Below are positions 7,601 through 18,083 of a stretch of DNA of 33,878 nt, one piece after another. The position numbers and the translations under genes were made by a program. Origin of the DNA: a virus. Location: IMG/VR virus record IMGVR_UViG_3300046368_000422, positions 1 to 33,878 of that record. One strand, given 5' to 3'. A model generated the notes under the pieces. That model was not told where the DNA came from. It did not search any database and worked only from the letters and a program-made list of their open reading frames with translations. Each line of letters opens with the position of its first letter. Position 1 is the stretch's first letter.

Positions 7601-10600
7601 GACTGGCGATATTATCAACTACACATACTCAACATTCTCAGGTGTAAGCACAACTACAGATCTTGGTGTTGTTGGTCTTTCTAGTGATACTCAATATCAT
7701 TTACATAAACTTGACGATAATAAATTTAAACTTATTGATGTTGGAATTGGTGCAACTATAACTGAAAATATTGATAAGAAGAAATTTGTTGATATAGTTG
7801 GATTTACAACGGATGCTCTTAATTTACAGGGTGGATATCAAATTTTCCAATATCCGCCTGTTGAAGTTGAAATAAATGTTTCATATGCAAATACCACAGG
7901 TGGAACATTTACAATTACACCTGTCATTACTGGTGAAATTGTAGATGCGTACTTATATGAGACTGGATCTGGATATGGTTCTGAAACACTCAATCTTCAT
8001 ACAAAACCATTAGTTGATGTAAGTGAAGGTAAGGGTGCTCAATTAAATCCAATCATTACTAACGGTAGAATTCAAGCAATACAGATTCTCAATAAGGGAA
8101 GTGGATACCTTTCATTACCAGAATTGATTGTTGAAGACACATCTGCTATCCCTGGTACTGGTGCGATTTTGAAGCCAGTTATCAACAATGGACAACTTAT
8201 TGATGTGGTTGTTCTTAATGGTGGAATTGGATATAGTTCCAATTCAACTGAAATATTTGTAAAATCTAGAGGTTATGGTGCTAAGTTTGACACCAGAGTT
8301 AGAAGACTGAATGTAAACGATGCTTTTAGATTTGCAGAATCTTCTAGGAGTAATTCAAGTTCTAAGATATTCTCAAATCTTTATAAGAACCGCAAGATTG
8401 ATAGTCTTGTTTATGGTATCTTTGGATATTCTCAAGATTTAGGATCAAATTTTGAAGAGTTCAATGGAGCACACTCACCAATCGTTGGATGGGCATATGA
8501 TGGCAATCCAATCTATGGTCCATTTGGATACATTGATCCTGTTGATATTCAATCTGGTGTTAGAATTATTAATCCAAGTTATGAACTACAGTCTAATCGT
8601 GTAATAGACAGACCTGTGGGTCTTAGTGCAGGATTCTTTATTGATGACTATCAATATACTGGTTCAGGAGATTTAGATAGACATAATGGCAGATATTGTA
8701 GAACTCCAGAATTTCCTAATGGTGTTTATGCATATTTTGTTGGAGTAACAACTAGTACTGCATCTGGTGAACTAGAACCAGTATATCCGTATGTTATTGG
8801 TGATACATACAATTCTCAGGTTATCACTGATAATTTCAATTTAGATCAATCATTTGACTTCAACAATTCTGATCTTGTTAGAAATACTCTTCCGTATAAT
8901 GTTTCCAAAGATGGTGCAGATTATGATTTCTTGAATGAGAGTTATGAAAAGTATCAACAATTAGGTATTGTTGATGCTGTATCTCAAGGAGTTGTTGATG
9001 AGATTAGAGTCATTGATGGTGGAGAAGGTTATCAGATTGATGATACAGTTAATTTTAACTTAACTGAATCTGGTGGATCTGGTCTTCGTGGTTCTGTATC
9101 AGAGTTGATTGGTATTGGCGTAACTTTAATTAGTACAATTAAAGAATCCTTTGATGGATCAATTCTTGAATGGGATAATGATAGACAGGTTTCTGCATAT
9201 AATCTTGATAAAGGATTGGGTTTCCCATTTAACGATAAAGATACTGTTATTGTAAGTGGACTTTCTACTTCTCTTGCAGCACTCAATAGTGCATTCCAAG
9301 TAGGAATTAACTCAGAAACTATTGGACTTGCTGGTACTATGATTCCATATACCAGTACTCCTGGTGGAAAATATGAAGATATCTTCACTTCTAAAAAGTT
9401 TAATACTGTTTCTGTTGGCAGTACACTAGTAGTAAGTTCTGAATTTGGAAATGAAATTCTTACAGTTCTAAACAACTATAATAATGGGGTATTGAGAGTT
9501 CATAGATTTGGAACTGCTGGTTATGGGCATACTATTGGATCAGAACTCCGACTTCAACCAAATAGAATTACTTTACCTGTAAAAACTAAAGAATTCAAAT
9601 CTGATAGAGTTAATAAAGTATTTTTTAATGCTCTTCATTCTGTTGGTATTGGAACAACCACTGGTGGTTCAACACAGAAAACATTTACTATTGGAAATGT
9701 TTCAGAAACTGTATCAATCCCATTCAATCAAATTTATATTCCAGATCACCCATTTAAATCTGGGGAAAAGGTTATACTGAGAAGATCAAATAAACCTGGT
9801 GTAAATTCCATTCTTGCTGGTGAAGATAATACACCCAATAATAATTTCTTTATACCCAATACTACTACTCTCGAAAGTGAACTTTATATCATCAATAAAG
9901 GACCAAATTATATTGGTTTAGTAACCACCGTAGGTTTAACAACTTCTAGTCAAGGGTTATATTTCCACACATCTGGATCTGATGATGCTCAATATAGTCT
10001 TGAGAATATTAAAACACAAATTACAGCAGATATTGATAGATTAATAACTCAAGTGAGTTGTGCTGCAACTCATGGTCTTATCAATAATGATAAGATTAAG
10101 ATGAATATTGTTCCTAAAGGTACTGTTGGTATCGGAACATCAACTCATGTTAGAGTTAAATTTAATGAAAATAGCAAAAAACTTTTAATTAATCCAGTCG
10201 GAATAACTTCTACTGACATTAACACTGTAACTAATCAGATTACGATTAGTAATCATGGTTATAAAACAGGAGATAAAGTTTACTATGAAAGTTCTGAAGT
10301 CGCTGTAGGTCTTCATACTGGATCATACTATGTAATTGAGGATACTAGAAGTAAGTTTAGACTTGCAGAAACTCTTTATGATAGTAATCCTGATAATGAA
10401 ACATCTGTCAATATTGTTGGTACGGGAGATACGCATCATACTTTCTCACTAGTCAATCCAAGAATTGAAGTTATAAAAAATAATTCACTTAAGTTTGATT
10501 TGAGTGACAAATCTTTGGATGGTTATAAGTTTAACATCTATACTGATAGTGACTTCATTAATGAATATATTTCATCATATGATAGTAGACAATTTAACGT

Positions 10601-13600
10601 TGTTGGATTTGGAACAGTTGGTATTGGTACAACTGGCGAAGCATCATCAACATTAAACTATTCTAAAAGTATTCCAACAAAACTATTCTATAATATAGAA
10701 AAGGGTGGATATATAAGCACTGCTGATGATAGTGTTAATAACTTTAGTGAAATTCAGTTTATTGATAGTCCATATAATGGAACTTACAATGTGTTTGGTA
10801 TTGGATCAACTACATTCAAATTCTCACCAATTAGACTACCTGATAATTTAACATATCTTAGTGAGGACTGTGAAAAACTAGAATACTCTACAAAGTCTTC
10901 TTCGGCAATTAATGGTGCAATTGGAAAAATTAGTCTTGTTTCTGAAGGATTTAATTTTGATAGACTTCCCAAATTTAAAGATGTTACATCTACAGATGGT
11001 GGAAATGCTAACCTTGTCGCTATTTCAACCTCTATAGGTAGAATTAAGAAAGTTAGATTTAGATCCATTGGTTATGATTATAGTGGAGATAATACATTAA
11101 GACCTGAAGCATCAGTTGCACCAATCGTTTCAATTGATAATTTAGACATTATTCAAGATATTGAAATTGAATTTGGTGGTGCAAATTATCTTAGTGATCC
11201 CAAACTAATACTGTGGGATGATACAAATAAGAAAATTGTTAATGATGATATGTTTGAAGCAACTGCACCATATGGTGCAATTGCGGAAGCAAAACAACTT
11301 GGTCCAATTTTTGGTCTCAAGTCCGAACCTCATAAGTTAATTGCAGTAAACAATTCCAATGGTGTTGGTATCAGTTCTATGATTACCAGTCAAGTAGGTA
11401 TTGCAACATGCACTCTTACAACACCAATTCTCGGATTTACCACTTCATTATTTGCACCAGGTGATAATATCTTCGTTGAAGGTGTTCAGATGGAAATATC
11501 TGGTGATGGATATAATTCTGAAGATTATGAATATAAGTTCTTTAAGGTTATTGATTATATTAATAGTAGTCCTGCAATTCTAACTTTCAGTTTAGAGGGT
11601 AATGATGGAATTGGTTTTACAACAAGTCCAGGTTTTGCTAAGATATTCCAGTCTGGATATGCAACTATTGTAAACAAGAAAAATTATCCAGTCATTAATA
11701 TTGTCCAGGATAGATCACCATTTGTAATAAATGAGGGACTATCTGTTAATGTTGGAACAGGATATTTCCCATCAGATCTCAATGTTACTATGGTCAGAGA
11801 TGACTATATTAAAGTTAATGGTAATTATGTCCTCAGAGCAGGATCAAAGATTAGAGGTGTTGTTAGTGGAACAGTTGCAGATGTAACTGATGTTACTGCT
11901 AAAAGAGCTAAACTTAATATTGACTATGCATCTAGAGTCAATACTGGATGGCGTGATGATATTGGAAAGATTAGTGAAGATTTTCAGGTAACATCAGATA
12001 ATGATTATCATCAAAATCTATCATACTCTGTTCAAAGTCCTATTACATGGAATGAATTCTCAAGTCCTGTTAATAGTATAATTCATCCAGCAGGTATGAA
12101 GAACTTTGCTGATGTTGGTATAACATCTTCTGCACCTGCTGTAGGTATTGGAACCACTTTACAATCGGTTGCTATTGTTGTTCTTGATATTATTAATGAA
12201 CGTAGGGTTGATATTATCAATAACTTTGATAATGCGATTGACGTAGATCCTCTCAATAGTCAATTCGGTTCATTCTTACAGTCCAATCAATTACAGATTG
12301 AAAATACTAAACTTGCAAGTTTCACTGAATGTAGAACAAATAGAGTTCTGATTCATGATGATATTAGTAATAAATTCTCTAGTAGAGGATTCCAAGATTT
12401 ATTCTCTGAAATTGAAGTTATTGGAGAATCTGAAAATCATGTAAGATATTTAATTCAGATTGTTGATCCAGATACTGACGCAGTTCAGTTGTCAGAATTG
12501 ATCTATCAGTCTAATGGTGATGGAACTAATGCTTTCCTCTTTGAAAAAAATACATCATTCTCTGATAGAAAGTTAGGCAACTTCTCCACCGATATTGATT
12601 CTAAGGGAAGGAAGACATTAATCTTCACCCCAGTAGATCCATACAATACTGACCATGATATTAAGATTCTAAAGAGAAAATTCCAATTTGAATCATTACC
12701 ATCAGGAAATACTGGTTTTGGAACTGAATCTTTTGGTTCAATTAATCTGACTGGTTCATTTGTTTCTGGTATTACTAGTGTTGGTACTGCATCAAGCACT
12801 AAGACCATTGCAACATTTGATGCTAACGATTTCAATGCTGCATTTGCCTCTATTGAAATTATTGATGCATTGCATAGAGAAGATGCAAATTATGTTGAGG
12901 CAGTTATAGACTTTGATGGATCAAATACTTACCTCAGTGAATACTACTTCGATACAACAACTCAATCTTATAGTGCAGTTCAAACTGGTGTATTGAATAC
13001 TGAGTATGATTCTTCTGCTAATGTAATCTCACTGACAGCAAGTAATACTGGTGTCTCTACAACAATATCCTATGATGTACGCTCTAATATTGTTGGATTT
13101 GGAACCACCGCTTCAGGTATTGGAACTTATAGATTCTTGGTTAATAGACAACCTGCTGGAACTGAAATTAGTGCTCGTTTAGAATCTGTCAACAACGTAG
13201 GAACATCTACAATTAGAGTAGCACAGTTTGATATTGAATCTGTATCATCTTCTGCATCAATAGTTCGTGTTTCTGCAGGTCAATCATCTGCAGTCCATCA
13301 GATTGCAATTCTTGCTAATGATGAAGAAAACTTCACAACAGTTGTTCCTGGACCATTTGCACCTGTCAATAACACAACTGGTCTTGGCACATTTAGTGGT
13401 GAAGTAAGTGGAACTAATTTCTATCTTAACTTCCACCCAGATGCTGGATATCAAAATGTAGAGACTCAAGCACTTAATGAAGTCTTCTACAGAGATATGG
13501 ACTTCGATAATCAAACAAGACCTCTTGAGTATGGTCCGATTGATCAGAATCTTCTATTGACAGCATATGATGGTCTAAATGGTCTCAGAGCAAATAGAAC

Positions 13601-16600
13601 AAGTTTTGATATAACTCATGAAGGTAAACCCATTTATGTCAAGAAGTTTGATCCTAACGTTACTAGTGGAAATCCTGCATCAGAAATAATTGTAAATTAC
13701 GCCACTGGTGTAATTCAAATGAAGGATCACTTCTTTAATACTGGTGAAGAATTGATTTATACTCCAGTATCTACTTTCACTGGTGTTGGCGCATCTGCTA
13801 TGGGTATTGGTCAGACTGCCAATTACCTTGGTATTGTTACTGATAGACTTCCTGAGAGAGTCTATTCAATTGCTCTTACTCCAAACACATTTAAACTTGC
13901 AACTAGAGAGGAATATGCAAGGGCAGGAATCTTTGTAACATTTACTGATGCTGGTCTTGGAAATTCTCATGAACTTGAATTTACCAAGAAACTTACTAAG
14001 ACTGTTATCGGTCTTGATGGTATTGTTCAGCAACCAATTAACTTTACACCTATTGCTCATACACTTCTTCATAACAGTGGATCAATTAGTGTTGGAATTA
14101 ATACCTTCAATCTTTCTGGTATTGCTTCAGTTCAATCAAGAGATCTCATCAGAATTGATGATGAGTATATGAAGGTTATTGAAGTTGGATTTAGTACTAA
14201 TGCTGGAGGACAACTTTTAGGACCAATCAATGGAGTTATTGCAGCAGGTACCGCAGCAACATTCTCAACTATATCGGTTGAAAGAGGGGCAGTTGGATCT
14301 AGTGTAACATCACACACTGATGGTGCTGAAGCAAGAATCTACAGAGGATCTATTAACATTGTTAAAAATAAGGTTCACTTCATTGATCCACCTAAGGGTA
14401 ATTCTAGAGCAAGAAGAAATGAATCTAATCTTCCATATGTAACTGCAGAGTTTTCGGGAAGAACATTCTTGAGACAAGATTATTCTACCAATATGATCTT
14501 TGATGATATCTCAGATTCTTTCACAGGTATTGCTAAAACATATACTAATAAGATTAGTGGTATTAATACTGTTGGTATTCAACCAGGTAATGGTATTCTC
14601 TTCATTAATGGAGTATTCCAAACTCCAACAACTGAAAATAATGTTGGTCAAAATTATATTTTCCAAAATGACAGTACCAATGGAATTTCAAGTGTTATCT
14701 TTACTGGTATTACTTCAACTGATGGTAGTCAGATTGAGTCTGAGTTTGATATAAACCAGAATCAGATTCCAAGAGGTGGTTTAATAGTATCTCTTGGTTC
14801 TACTCCAGGTCTTGGGTATGCACCACTTGTTGGAGCACAGGTTATTGCTAAGAAAAATAGTTCTGGTGAATTGGCAGAGATCGTTGGTATTAATACATAT
14901 CTCAATCCAGTTGCAATCAGCACTGCAGATTATGATAGAAATTCTGGAATTATGGAGATTGAAACTTCCAGTCCACATTACCTCAAAGGTGGTGATAGTG
15001 TAAGACTCATCGGTCTTGGATTTACATCTTCAGTTAATAGTGGAGTATCCACTTTCCCAAGTCATAATCGTCCAATAGAAATCTTTAACATTATTGATAG
15101 AACTAAACTCAATGTTGTAGTTGGTCCAAGCACAGTTGATCATTTCTATGTTAGTGGTGGAACTATAAATGAGCACTTCAAATGCAATACTGGATCTGGA
15201 TACAGAAATCCAGTTGCTATTGGAGTTACTGATATTGAGTATGAGCATAGATTCTCAAGAGCACTGGTGAATGGAGTAACTGATAATACTAGTACAACAC
15301 ATACAGTAACAGATGCATCGTATATTCCACACAACGGTGTTTTACAAATTACGATTCCTGATCATGGATTAACCGTATCTAATACTGTTACAATTACTGA
15401 TGGTAGTATTTTCTTTAGATGTGAAGATGATAGTTTCTTCACTGAGCAACCTTATCCAAGATCTACTGATCCTGTTTCAGGTGTAAGCACCACAATCACA
15501 GCAGTTACAAGCGATACTATCACTGTAAATGTTGGTAGAGGTGGTGGTGGTGGATATGGTGCAGTAGTTTCTGCACAAGTTGGTGCTGGTGGAACTCTCG
15601 CATTCTCAATTGATAATGCTGGAACTGGATATATTAATCCCCAAATTATTGTACCAGAACCAAATTATGAGAATATGGAAGTTGTTGGTGTCTCTAGACT
15701 TGGAATTGGTACAACCACCGATTGTGGTAGAAATCTTTTAGTTAATCTTGAAATTGGACAAACAACTGAAAACAAAACTGGTGATAGATTCTTTGATGCA
15801 TCGAATCTAATTGAAGCAAATCTTAACTTCATCGCTGAAATTGCTTATGGAAGAATGTTGGCACAATTCCCATCATATACTCCTCCATCAGGAACAACAT
15901 CTCGCGATTGTAAGGATGATATTGTTGATGTCCTTGAGGCAATGGCATACAACCTTAAGTTTGGTGGAAATGACCTTACAGTAGATGCTGCTAATCTTTA
16001 CATTACTGGAGCACATGTCCAGGGTGAAGAAGATCAAACAATCTATGCATTTGGTCAAGCAAAAGAGATGGCAGTTCAAGCCATGAGAAATGAAACCATC
16101 ACAACAGGTGGTTATACAGCACTTACACAATTTAAGGATGTTACTATCACTATTGATTCTAACAATCCAACTTGTGCAAATGTTGCTTCGGCAATCCACA
16201 CTCTTGTTGGTATTGTTACGCAAGCAGTTGACCCTAATATTGGAACTGTTCCAACCAGAACAATTGCACCTGGAGCACTGTATAATGTTTCCAACTTTAA
16301 AGTTGTTAGAAATGGTTATGCATTTGCATCTGGTGATGTTGTTAAAGTTGTTGGTCTTGTAACTGCTAAAGGATTTACTGAACCAATAGAAGACTTTAAG
16401 ATTGAAATTACTCAAACTTTCAATGATTTCTTCTCAGCATGGTCATTTGGTGAAATGGATTATATTGATAGCATCGCTGCATATCAAGATGGAACTAGAA
16501 CTAGATTCCCAATTTACTATGAAAATAATCTGCTAAGTTTTGAACTTGATCCAGCAAGTGATCTTTCTAGTGCAATCAATCTTGATGCGGTCTTGATTAT

Positions 16601-18083
16601 TTTCATCAATGGTGTTATTCAAACTCCTGGATATTCATATTCATTTGATGGGGGCACATCATTCATCTTCTCAAGACCACCTAGGATTAACGATAGAGTT
16701 GATATTTTCTTCTATGTTGGTACACAAGGAGTTGATGTTGGTATAACCACCGTTAAAGAATCACTTAAAGTTGGTGATGATCTATTTGTTAAAAAACATC
16801 CTGACTTTGCATCTACTGTTGATCATCTTACTAATAGAACTATTAGAGAGATTGTTGGATCCGATACTCTAGAAACTCCAACGTATATTGGTCCAGGTAT
16901 TGATTCAAATACCTTTAGACCATTTGATTGGATTAAACAAAAGAATGATAAGTTTATTAATGGAGATATTGTTCCAAAGACAAGACCTATTCTGGAACCA
17001 TTAATCTTTCCAACTGCCAAGGTTATTGGAAATATTGAAACTGATTCAACTGAGATCTTTGTAGATAATGCACAGTTCTTTGACTTTGATGAAATTGCTT
17101 ATGGTTATAAGCAGAATACATTTACATTTGATGCATTTATTGTTGATGGTGAAGCAGATCCACAATCTGCCGAATTCTCAGTATCAGTTTCTGCTGGTGG
17201 AACAGTAAATGGAATCACAGTTACAAATCCTGGTCTTGGATATAGTGGATCATCTCTACCAGTTGCAATTGCCGCACCTAAGCATATTGGTGTTGGTATT
17301 GGTACAACCGCAATAGCAACTGCAACAATTTCTGCTGGTGGAACAATTGCTTCTGTAACAATTACTGATCCTGGATTTGGATACACATCAACAAATCCAC
17401 CCAATAGCATTATTGAAGTCCCATCTGCTACAACACAATCAGTATTCAACTCTCTAAATGTACAAGGATTTGCTGGAATTATTACTGGTATTGCACCAGC
17501 AACAGGTTCTAATGGCGAAACTGCTATTAAATTCATGTACAACGGATTTAGAGATTATCTCCGTGAGGGTGAGACAGATAATGCTTCAAATGTACAAGCA
17601 TTGGTTGCAGGTTATCCAGTCTATATCTTTGATACTGTTCTTGGTAGTGGTGTGACATCCATCTATAGTTCTGATAATGATGTTGTTGGAATTGGAACAA
17701 CACACCTTGATAATATTTACATTGTTGACTCTGCTACTAGTACGGGAACAGCACCTGGTGAGATTATCTGTAATGTGCATAGCGGTTCCAATCTTGCAGG
17801 TATTGCTGCAACTGGTAATTGGGATGATAATAATGCAGGTCTTACTACAGCACTTGGTTATATTTCTTGGGGTAGAATATATAACTTCAATGCAAGAGTA
17901 AATCCACTTGCTATAGGTGTTACTGGATATACAACCAACTCTGGATTAACTACATTCCCAACTATCCAGAGAAGGGGTGATTTTGGCGAATTTAATACTG
18001 GAGCAGTTCTTGCTAACAAGCCACGCGCTTCAAATTCATCTAATGATCTTTACGTTGATAACAACTTAATCTTCTACCCCTGA
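4641..18083 (+). CDS. 7: Giant baseplate wedge protein in the gp7 position, 4480 aa, with YHYH-like domain
   Basis: A single open frame of 13.4 kb, over four times T4 gp7 (1032 aa). Residues 1-60 and about 175-270 form the conserved gp7-type N-terminal region of marine T4-like phages (including F-L-V-V-D-F-P-K-A-V-E-F-F-K-Q-Y-Y and F-Y-Q-S-K-G-I-E-E-S). The remainder is a chain of beta-rich modules. At least nine G-x-G-Y repeats occur near residues 955, 1106, 1151, 1192, 1458, 3658, 4195 and 4242. There are about ten V-G-I-G-T-type loops and two I-N-G-V-[FI]-Q-T-P modules near 3316 and 3986. A YHYH-like domain lies at about 1278-1370, and a helical insert with D-C-K-D-D-I-V-D-V-L-E-A at about 3710-3835. 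In T4, gp7 initiates wedge assembly and spans the baseplate. The gp7 name rests on position and N-terminus. No frameshift or internal stop was seen. AGAGGAA lies just upstream of the start. Confidence 0.8.
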   Translation: MSQFEKRVQLNKIIESQLPEFLVVDFPKAVEFFKQYYISQEFQGGNIDLIDNLDRYIKLDNLVPEVVVGKTTLSSTIDADDDIITVTSTKGFPDEYGLLKINDEIITYTGKTQTTFTGCIRGFNGITGYDDTTISNFSNVNRQSVIFEDTKADSHETGETIQNLSALFLQEFYKKLKKTFTPGLEEETFVEGLNVGNFIKHARSFYQSKGIEESVIILFKVLYGVEAKVLDLENRLIKPSSAEYIRREQVAAEVLSGNPFKLEGQTVYRSNDLETNAAVSEVEIFTRDNETFYNFGLFVGYNDRDLIEGKFDITPFTRSLEDRSPTDTIITVDSTIGFAQTGFIVANNNVIYYSSKSVNQFFGCTGISTTVGIGTLIDKTSGIRSNETVFGYEDGDVTKPVHFRITGVLKDFEAIDDIPLMEEDEVITVKNVGQIINNPTQDKTYKEIFANSWIYNTSTRFYIDEINGATFTLKANIDKSQLKKGDTVEVLIGNGNNRATQNIGIVDSVNNTTKEVVLSGLTNFAPNPNLTYSIRRLLVKVDTSGVELKDGRNKYLSNILNVYTDDKSPFGYVASNSLPGYSIQDQIVESSIPDGTVNNLGGFSSFFKNYSTIKFPQDVKFIDGDQIKYTADNQLSGLVSGDYYYVKKITNSEIRLYISLSLLQDDMTGNDYVRFGPNTNTTGAHNFTLTRHEDRVLSPNSILRKFPLSPPQSLPVDDKRGLGNIGTLIDGTEISSPESTDSIHYGPLESFDVLNGGKDYDVLNPPGIVLTTINATGSGAKVEPTIIGSVKQVFVDPQPFDIDNVESISLKGGNGSGAVLQPVVGARFREVEFDSRPLSLGGGVDVINEIIRFREPHFFTNGDVIIYNQNGNDPIALGPAYDGNQTVEGALVSGDEYVVRVINTSSVKLFKTAGEALSGVAGINTLGLAVPAGTAGIHKFRTVSKKNLRQIKVLESGSGYTHRKLRVKNVGLSTEYNTISFKNHGFKTGDIINYTYSTFSGVSTTTDLGVVGLSSDTQYHLHKLDDNKFKLIDVGIGATITENIDKKKFVDIVGFTTDALNLQGGYQIFQYPPVEVEINVSYANTTGGTFTITPVITGEIVDAYLYETGSGYGSETLNLHTKPLVDVSEGKGAQLNPIITNGRIQAIQILNKGSGYLSLPELIVEDTSAIPGTGAILKPVINNGQLIDVVVLNGGIGYSSNSTEIFVKSRGYGAKFDTRVRRLNVNDAFRFAESSRSNSSSKIFSNLYKNRKIDSLVYGIFGYSQDLGSNFEEFNGAHSPIVGWAYDGNPIYGPFGYIDPVDIQSGVRIINPSYELQSNRVIDRPVGLSAGFFIDDYQYTGSGDLDRHNGRYCRTPEFPNGVYAYFVGVTTSTASGELEPVYPYVIGDTYNSQVITDNFNLDQSFDFNNSDLVRNTLPYNVSKDGADYDFLNESYEKYQQLGIVDAVSQGVVDEIRVIDGGEGYQIDDTVNFNLTESGGSGLRGSVSELIGIGVTLISTIKESFDGSILEWDNDRQVSAYNLDKGLGFPFNDKDTVIVSGLSTSLAALNSAFQVGINSETIGLAGTMIPYTSTPGGKYEDIFTSKKFNTVSVGSTLVVSSEFGNEILTVLNNYNNGVLRVHRFGTAGYGHTIGSELRLQPNRITLPVKTKEFKSDRVNKVFFNALHSVGIGTTTGGSTQKTFTIGNVSETVSIPFNQIYIPDHPFKSGEKVILRRSNKPGVNSILAGEDNTPNNNFFIPNTTTLESELYIINKGPNYIGLVTTVGLTTSSQGLYFHTSGSDDAQYSLENIKTQITADIDRLITQVSCAATHGLINNDKIKMNIVPKGTVGIGTSTHVRVKFNENSKKLLINPVGITSTDINTVTNQITISNHGYKTGDKVYYESSEVAVGLHTGSYYVIEDTRSKFRLAETLYDSNPDNETSVNIVGTGDTHHTFSLVNPRIEVIKNNSLKFDLSDKSLDGYKFNIYTDSDFINEYISSYDSRQFNVVGFGTVGIGTTGEASSTLNYSKSIPTKLFYNIEKGGYISTADDSVNNFSEIQFIDSPYNGTYNVFGIGSTTFKFSPIRLPDNLTYLSEDCEKLEYSTKSSSAINGAIGKISLVSEGFNFDRLPKFKDVTSTDGGNANLVAISTSIGRIKKVRFRSIGYDYSGDNTLRPEASVAPIVSIDNLDIIQDIEIEFGGANYLSDPKLILWDDTNKKIVNDDMFEATAPYGAIAEAKQLGPIFGLKSEPHKLIAVNNSNGVGISSMITSQVGIATCTLTTPILGFTTSLFAPGDNIFVEGVQMEISGDGYNSEDYEYKFFKVIDYINSSPAILTFSLEGNDGIGFTTSPGFAKIFQSGYATIVNKKNYPVINIVQDRSPFVINEGLSVNVGTGYFPSDLNVTMVRDDYIKVNGNYVLRAGSKIRGVVSGTVADVTDVTAKRAKLNIDYASRVNTGWRDDIGKISEDFQVTSDNDYHQNLSYSVQSPITWNEFSSPVNSIIHPAGMKNFADVGITSSAPAVGIGTTLQSVAIVVLDIINERRVDIINNFDNAIDVDPLNSQFGSFLQSNQLQIENTKLASFTECRTNRVLIHDDISNKFSSRGFQDLFSEIEVIGESENHVRYLIQIVDPDTDAVQLSELIYQSNGDGTNAFLFEKNTSFSDRKLGNFSTDIDSKGRKTLIFTPVDPYNTDHDIKILKRKFQFESLPSGNTGFGTESFGSINLTGSFVSGITSVGTASSTKTIATFDANDFNAAFASIEIIDALHREDANYVEAVIDFDGSNTYLSEYYFDTTTQSYSAVQTGVLNTEYDSSANVISLTASNTGVSTTISYDVRSNIVGFGTTASGIGTYRFLVNRQPAGTEISARLESVNNVGTSTIRVAQFDIESVSSSASIVRVSAGQSSAVHQIAILANDEENFTTVVPGPFAPVNNTTGLGTFSGEVSGTNFYLNFHPDAGYQNVETQALNEVFYRDMDFDNQTRPLEYGPIDQNLLLTAYDGLNGLRANRTSFDITHEGKPIYVKKFDPNVTSGNPASEIIVNYATGVIQMKDHFFNTGEELIYTPVSTFTGVGASAMGIGQTANYLGIVTDRLPERVYSIALTPNTFKLATREEYARAGIFVTFTDAGLGNSHELEFTKKLTKTVIGLDGIVQQPINFTPIAHTLLHNSGSISVGINTFNLSGIASVQSRDLIRIDDEYMKVIEVGFSTNAGGQLLGPINGVIAAGTAATFSTISVERGAVGSSVTSHTDGAEARIYRGSINIVKNKVHFIDPPKGNSRARRNESNLPYVTAEFSGRTFLRQDYSTNMIFDDISDSFTGIAKTYTNKISGINTVGIQPGNGILFINGVFQTPTTENNVGQNYIFQNDSTNGISSVIFTGITSTDGSQIESEFDINQNQIPRGGLIVSLGSTPGLGYAPLVGAQVIAKKNSSGELAEIVGINTYLNPVAISTADYDRNSGIMEIETSSPHYLKGGDSVRLIGLGFTSSVNSGVSTFPSHNRPIEIFNIIDRTKLNVVVGPSTVDHFYVSGGTINEHFKCNTGSGYRNPVAIGVTDIEYEHRFSRALVNGVTDNTSTTHTVTDASYIPHNGVLQITIPDHGLTVSNTVTITDGSIFFRCEDDSFFTEQPYPRSTDPVSGVSTTITAVTSDTITVNVGRGGGGGYGAVVSAQVGAGGTLAFSIDNAGTGYINPQIIVPEPNYENMEVVGVSRLGIGTTTDCGRNLLVNLEIGQTTENKTGDRFFDASNLIEANLNFIAEIAYGRMLAQFPSYTPPSGTTSRDCKDDIVDVLEAMAYNLKFGGNDLTVDAANLYITGAHVQGEEDQTIYAFGQAKEMAVQAMRNETITTGGYTALTQFKDVTITIDSNNPTCANVASAIHTLVGIVTQAVDPNIGTVPTRTIAPGALYNVSNFKVVRNGYAFASGDVVKVVGLVTAKGFTEPIEDFKIEITQTFNDFFSAWSFGEMDYIDSIAAYQDGTRTRFPIYYENNLLSFELDPASDLSSAINLDAVLIIFINGVIQTPGYSYSFDGGTSFIFSRPPRINDRVDIFFYVGTQGVDVGITTVKESLKVGDDLFVKKHPDFASTVDHLTNRTIREIVGSDTLETPTYIGPGIDSNTFRPFDWIKQKNDKFINGDIVPKTRPILEPLIFPTAKVIGNIETDSTEIFVDNAQFFDFDEIAYGYKQNTFTFDAFIVDGEADPQSAEFSVSVSAGGTVNGITVTNPGLGYSGSSLPVAIAAPKHIGVGIGTTAIATATISAGGTIASVTITDPGFGYTSTNPPNSIIEVPSATTQSVFNSLNVQGFAGIITGIAPATGSNGETAIKFMYNGFRDYLREGETDNASNVQALVAGYPVYIFDTVLGSGVTSIYSSDNDVVGIGTTHLDNIYIVDSATSTGTAPGEIICNVHSGSNLAGIAATGNWDDNNAGLTTALGYISWGRIYNFNARVNPLAIGVTGYTTNSGLTTFPTIQRRGDFGEFNTGAVLANKPRASNSSNDLYVDNNLIFYP

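Noticed and set aside
15888-16415. A 175-aa reverse-strand ORF inside the giant gene
   Set aside because: It is rich in Cys, Ser, Asn and Ile in the manner of antisense shadow frames, has no ribosome binding site, and lies entirely opposite a strongly supported gene.
4641-18083. Recurring protein repeats as a DNA tandem repeat or CRISPR-like array
   Set aside because: The similarity is at the protein level, with diverged codons and irregular spacing; no identical DNA repeat with regular spacers was seen.
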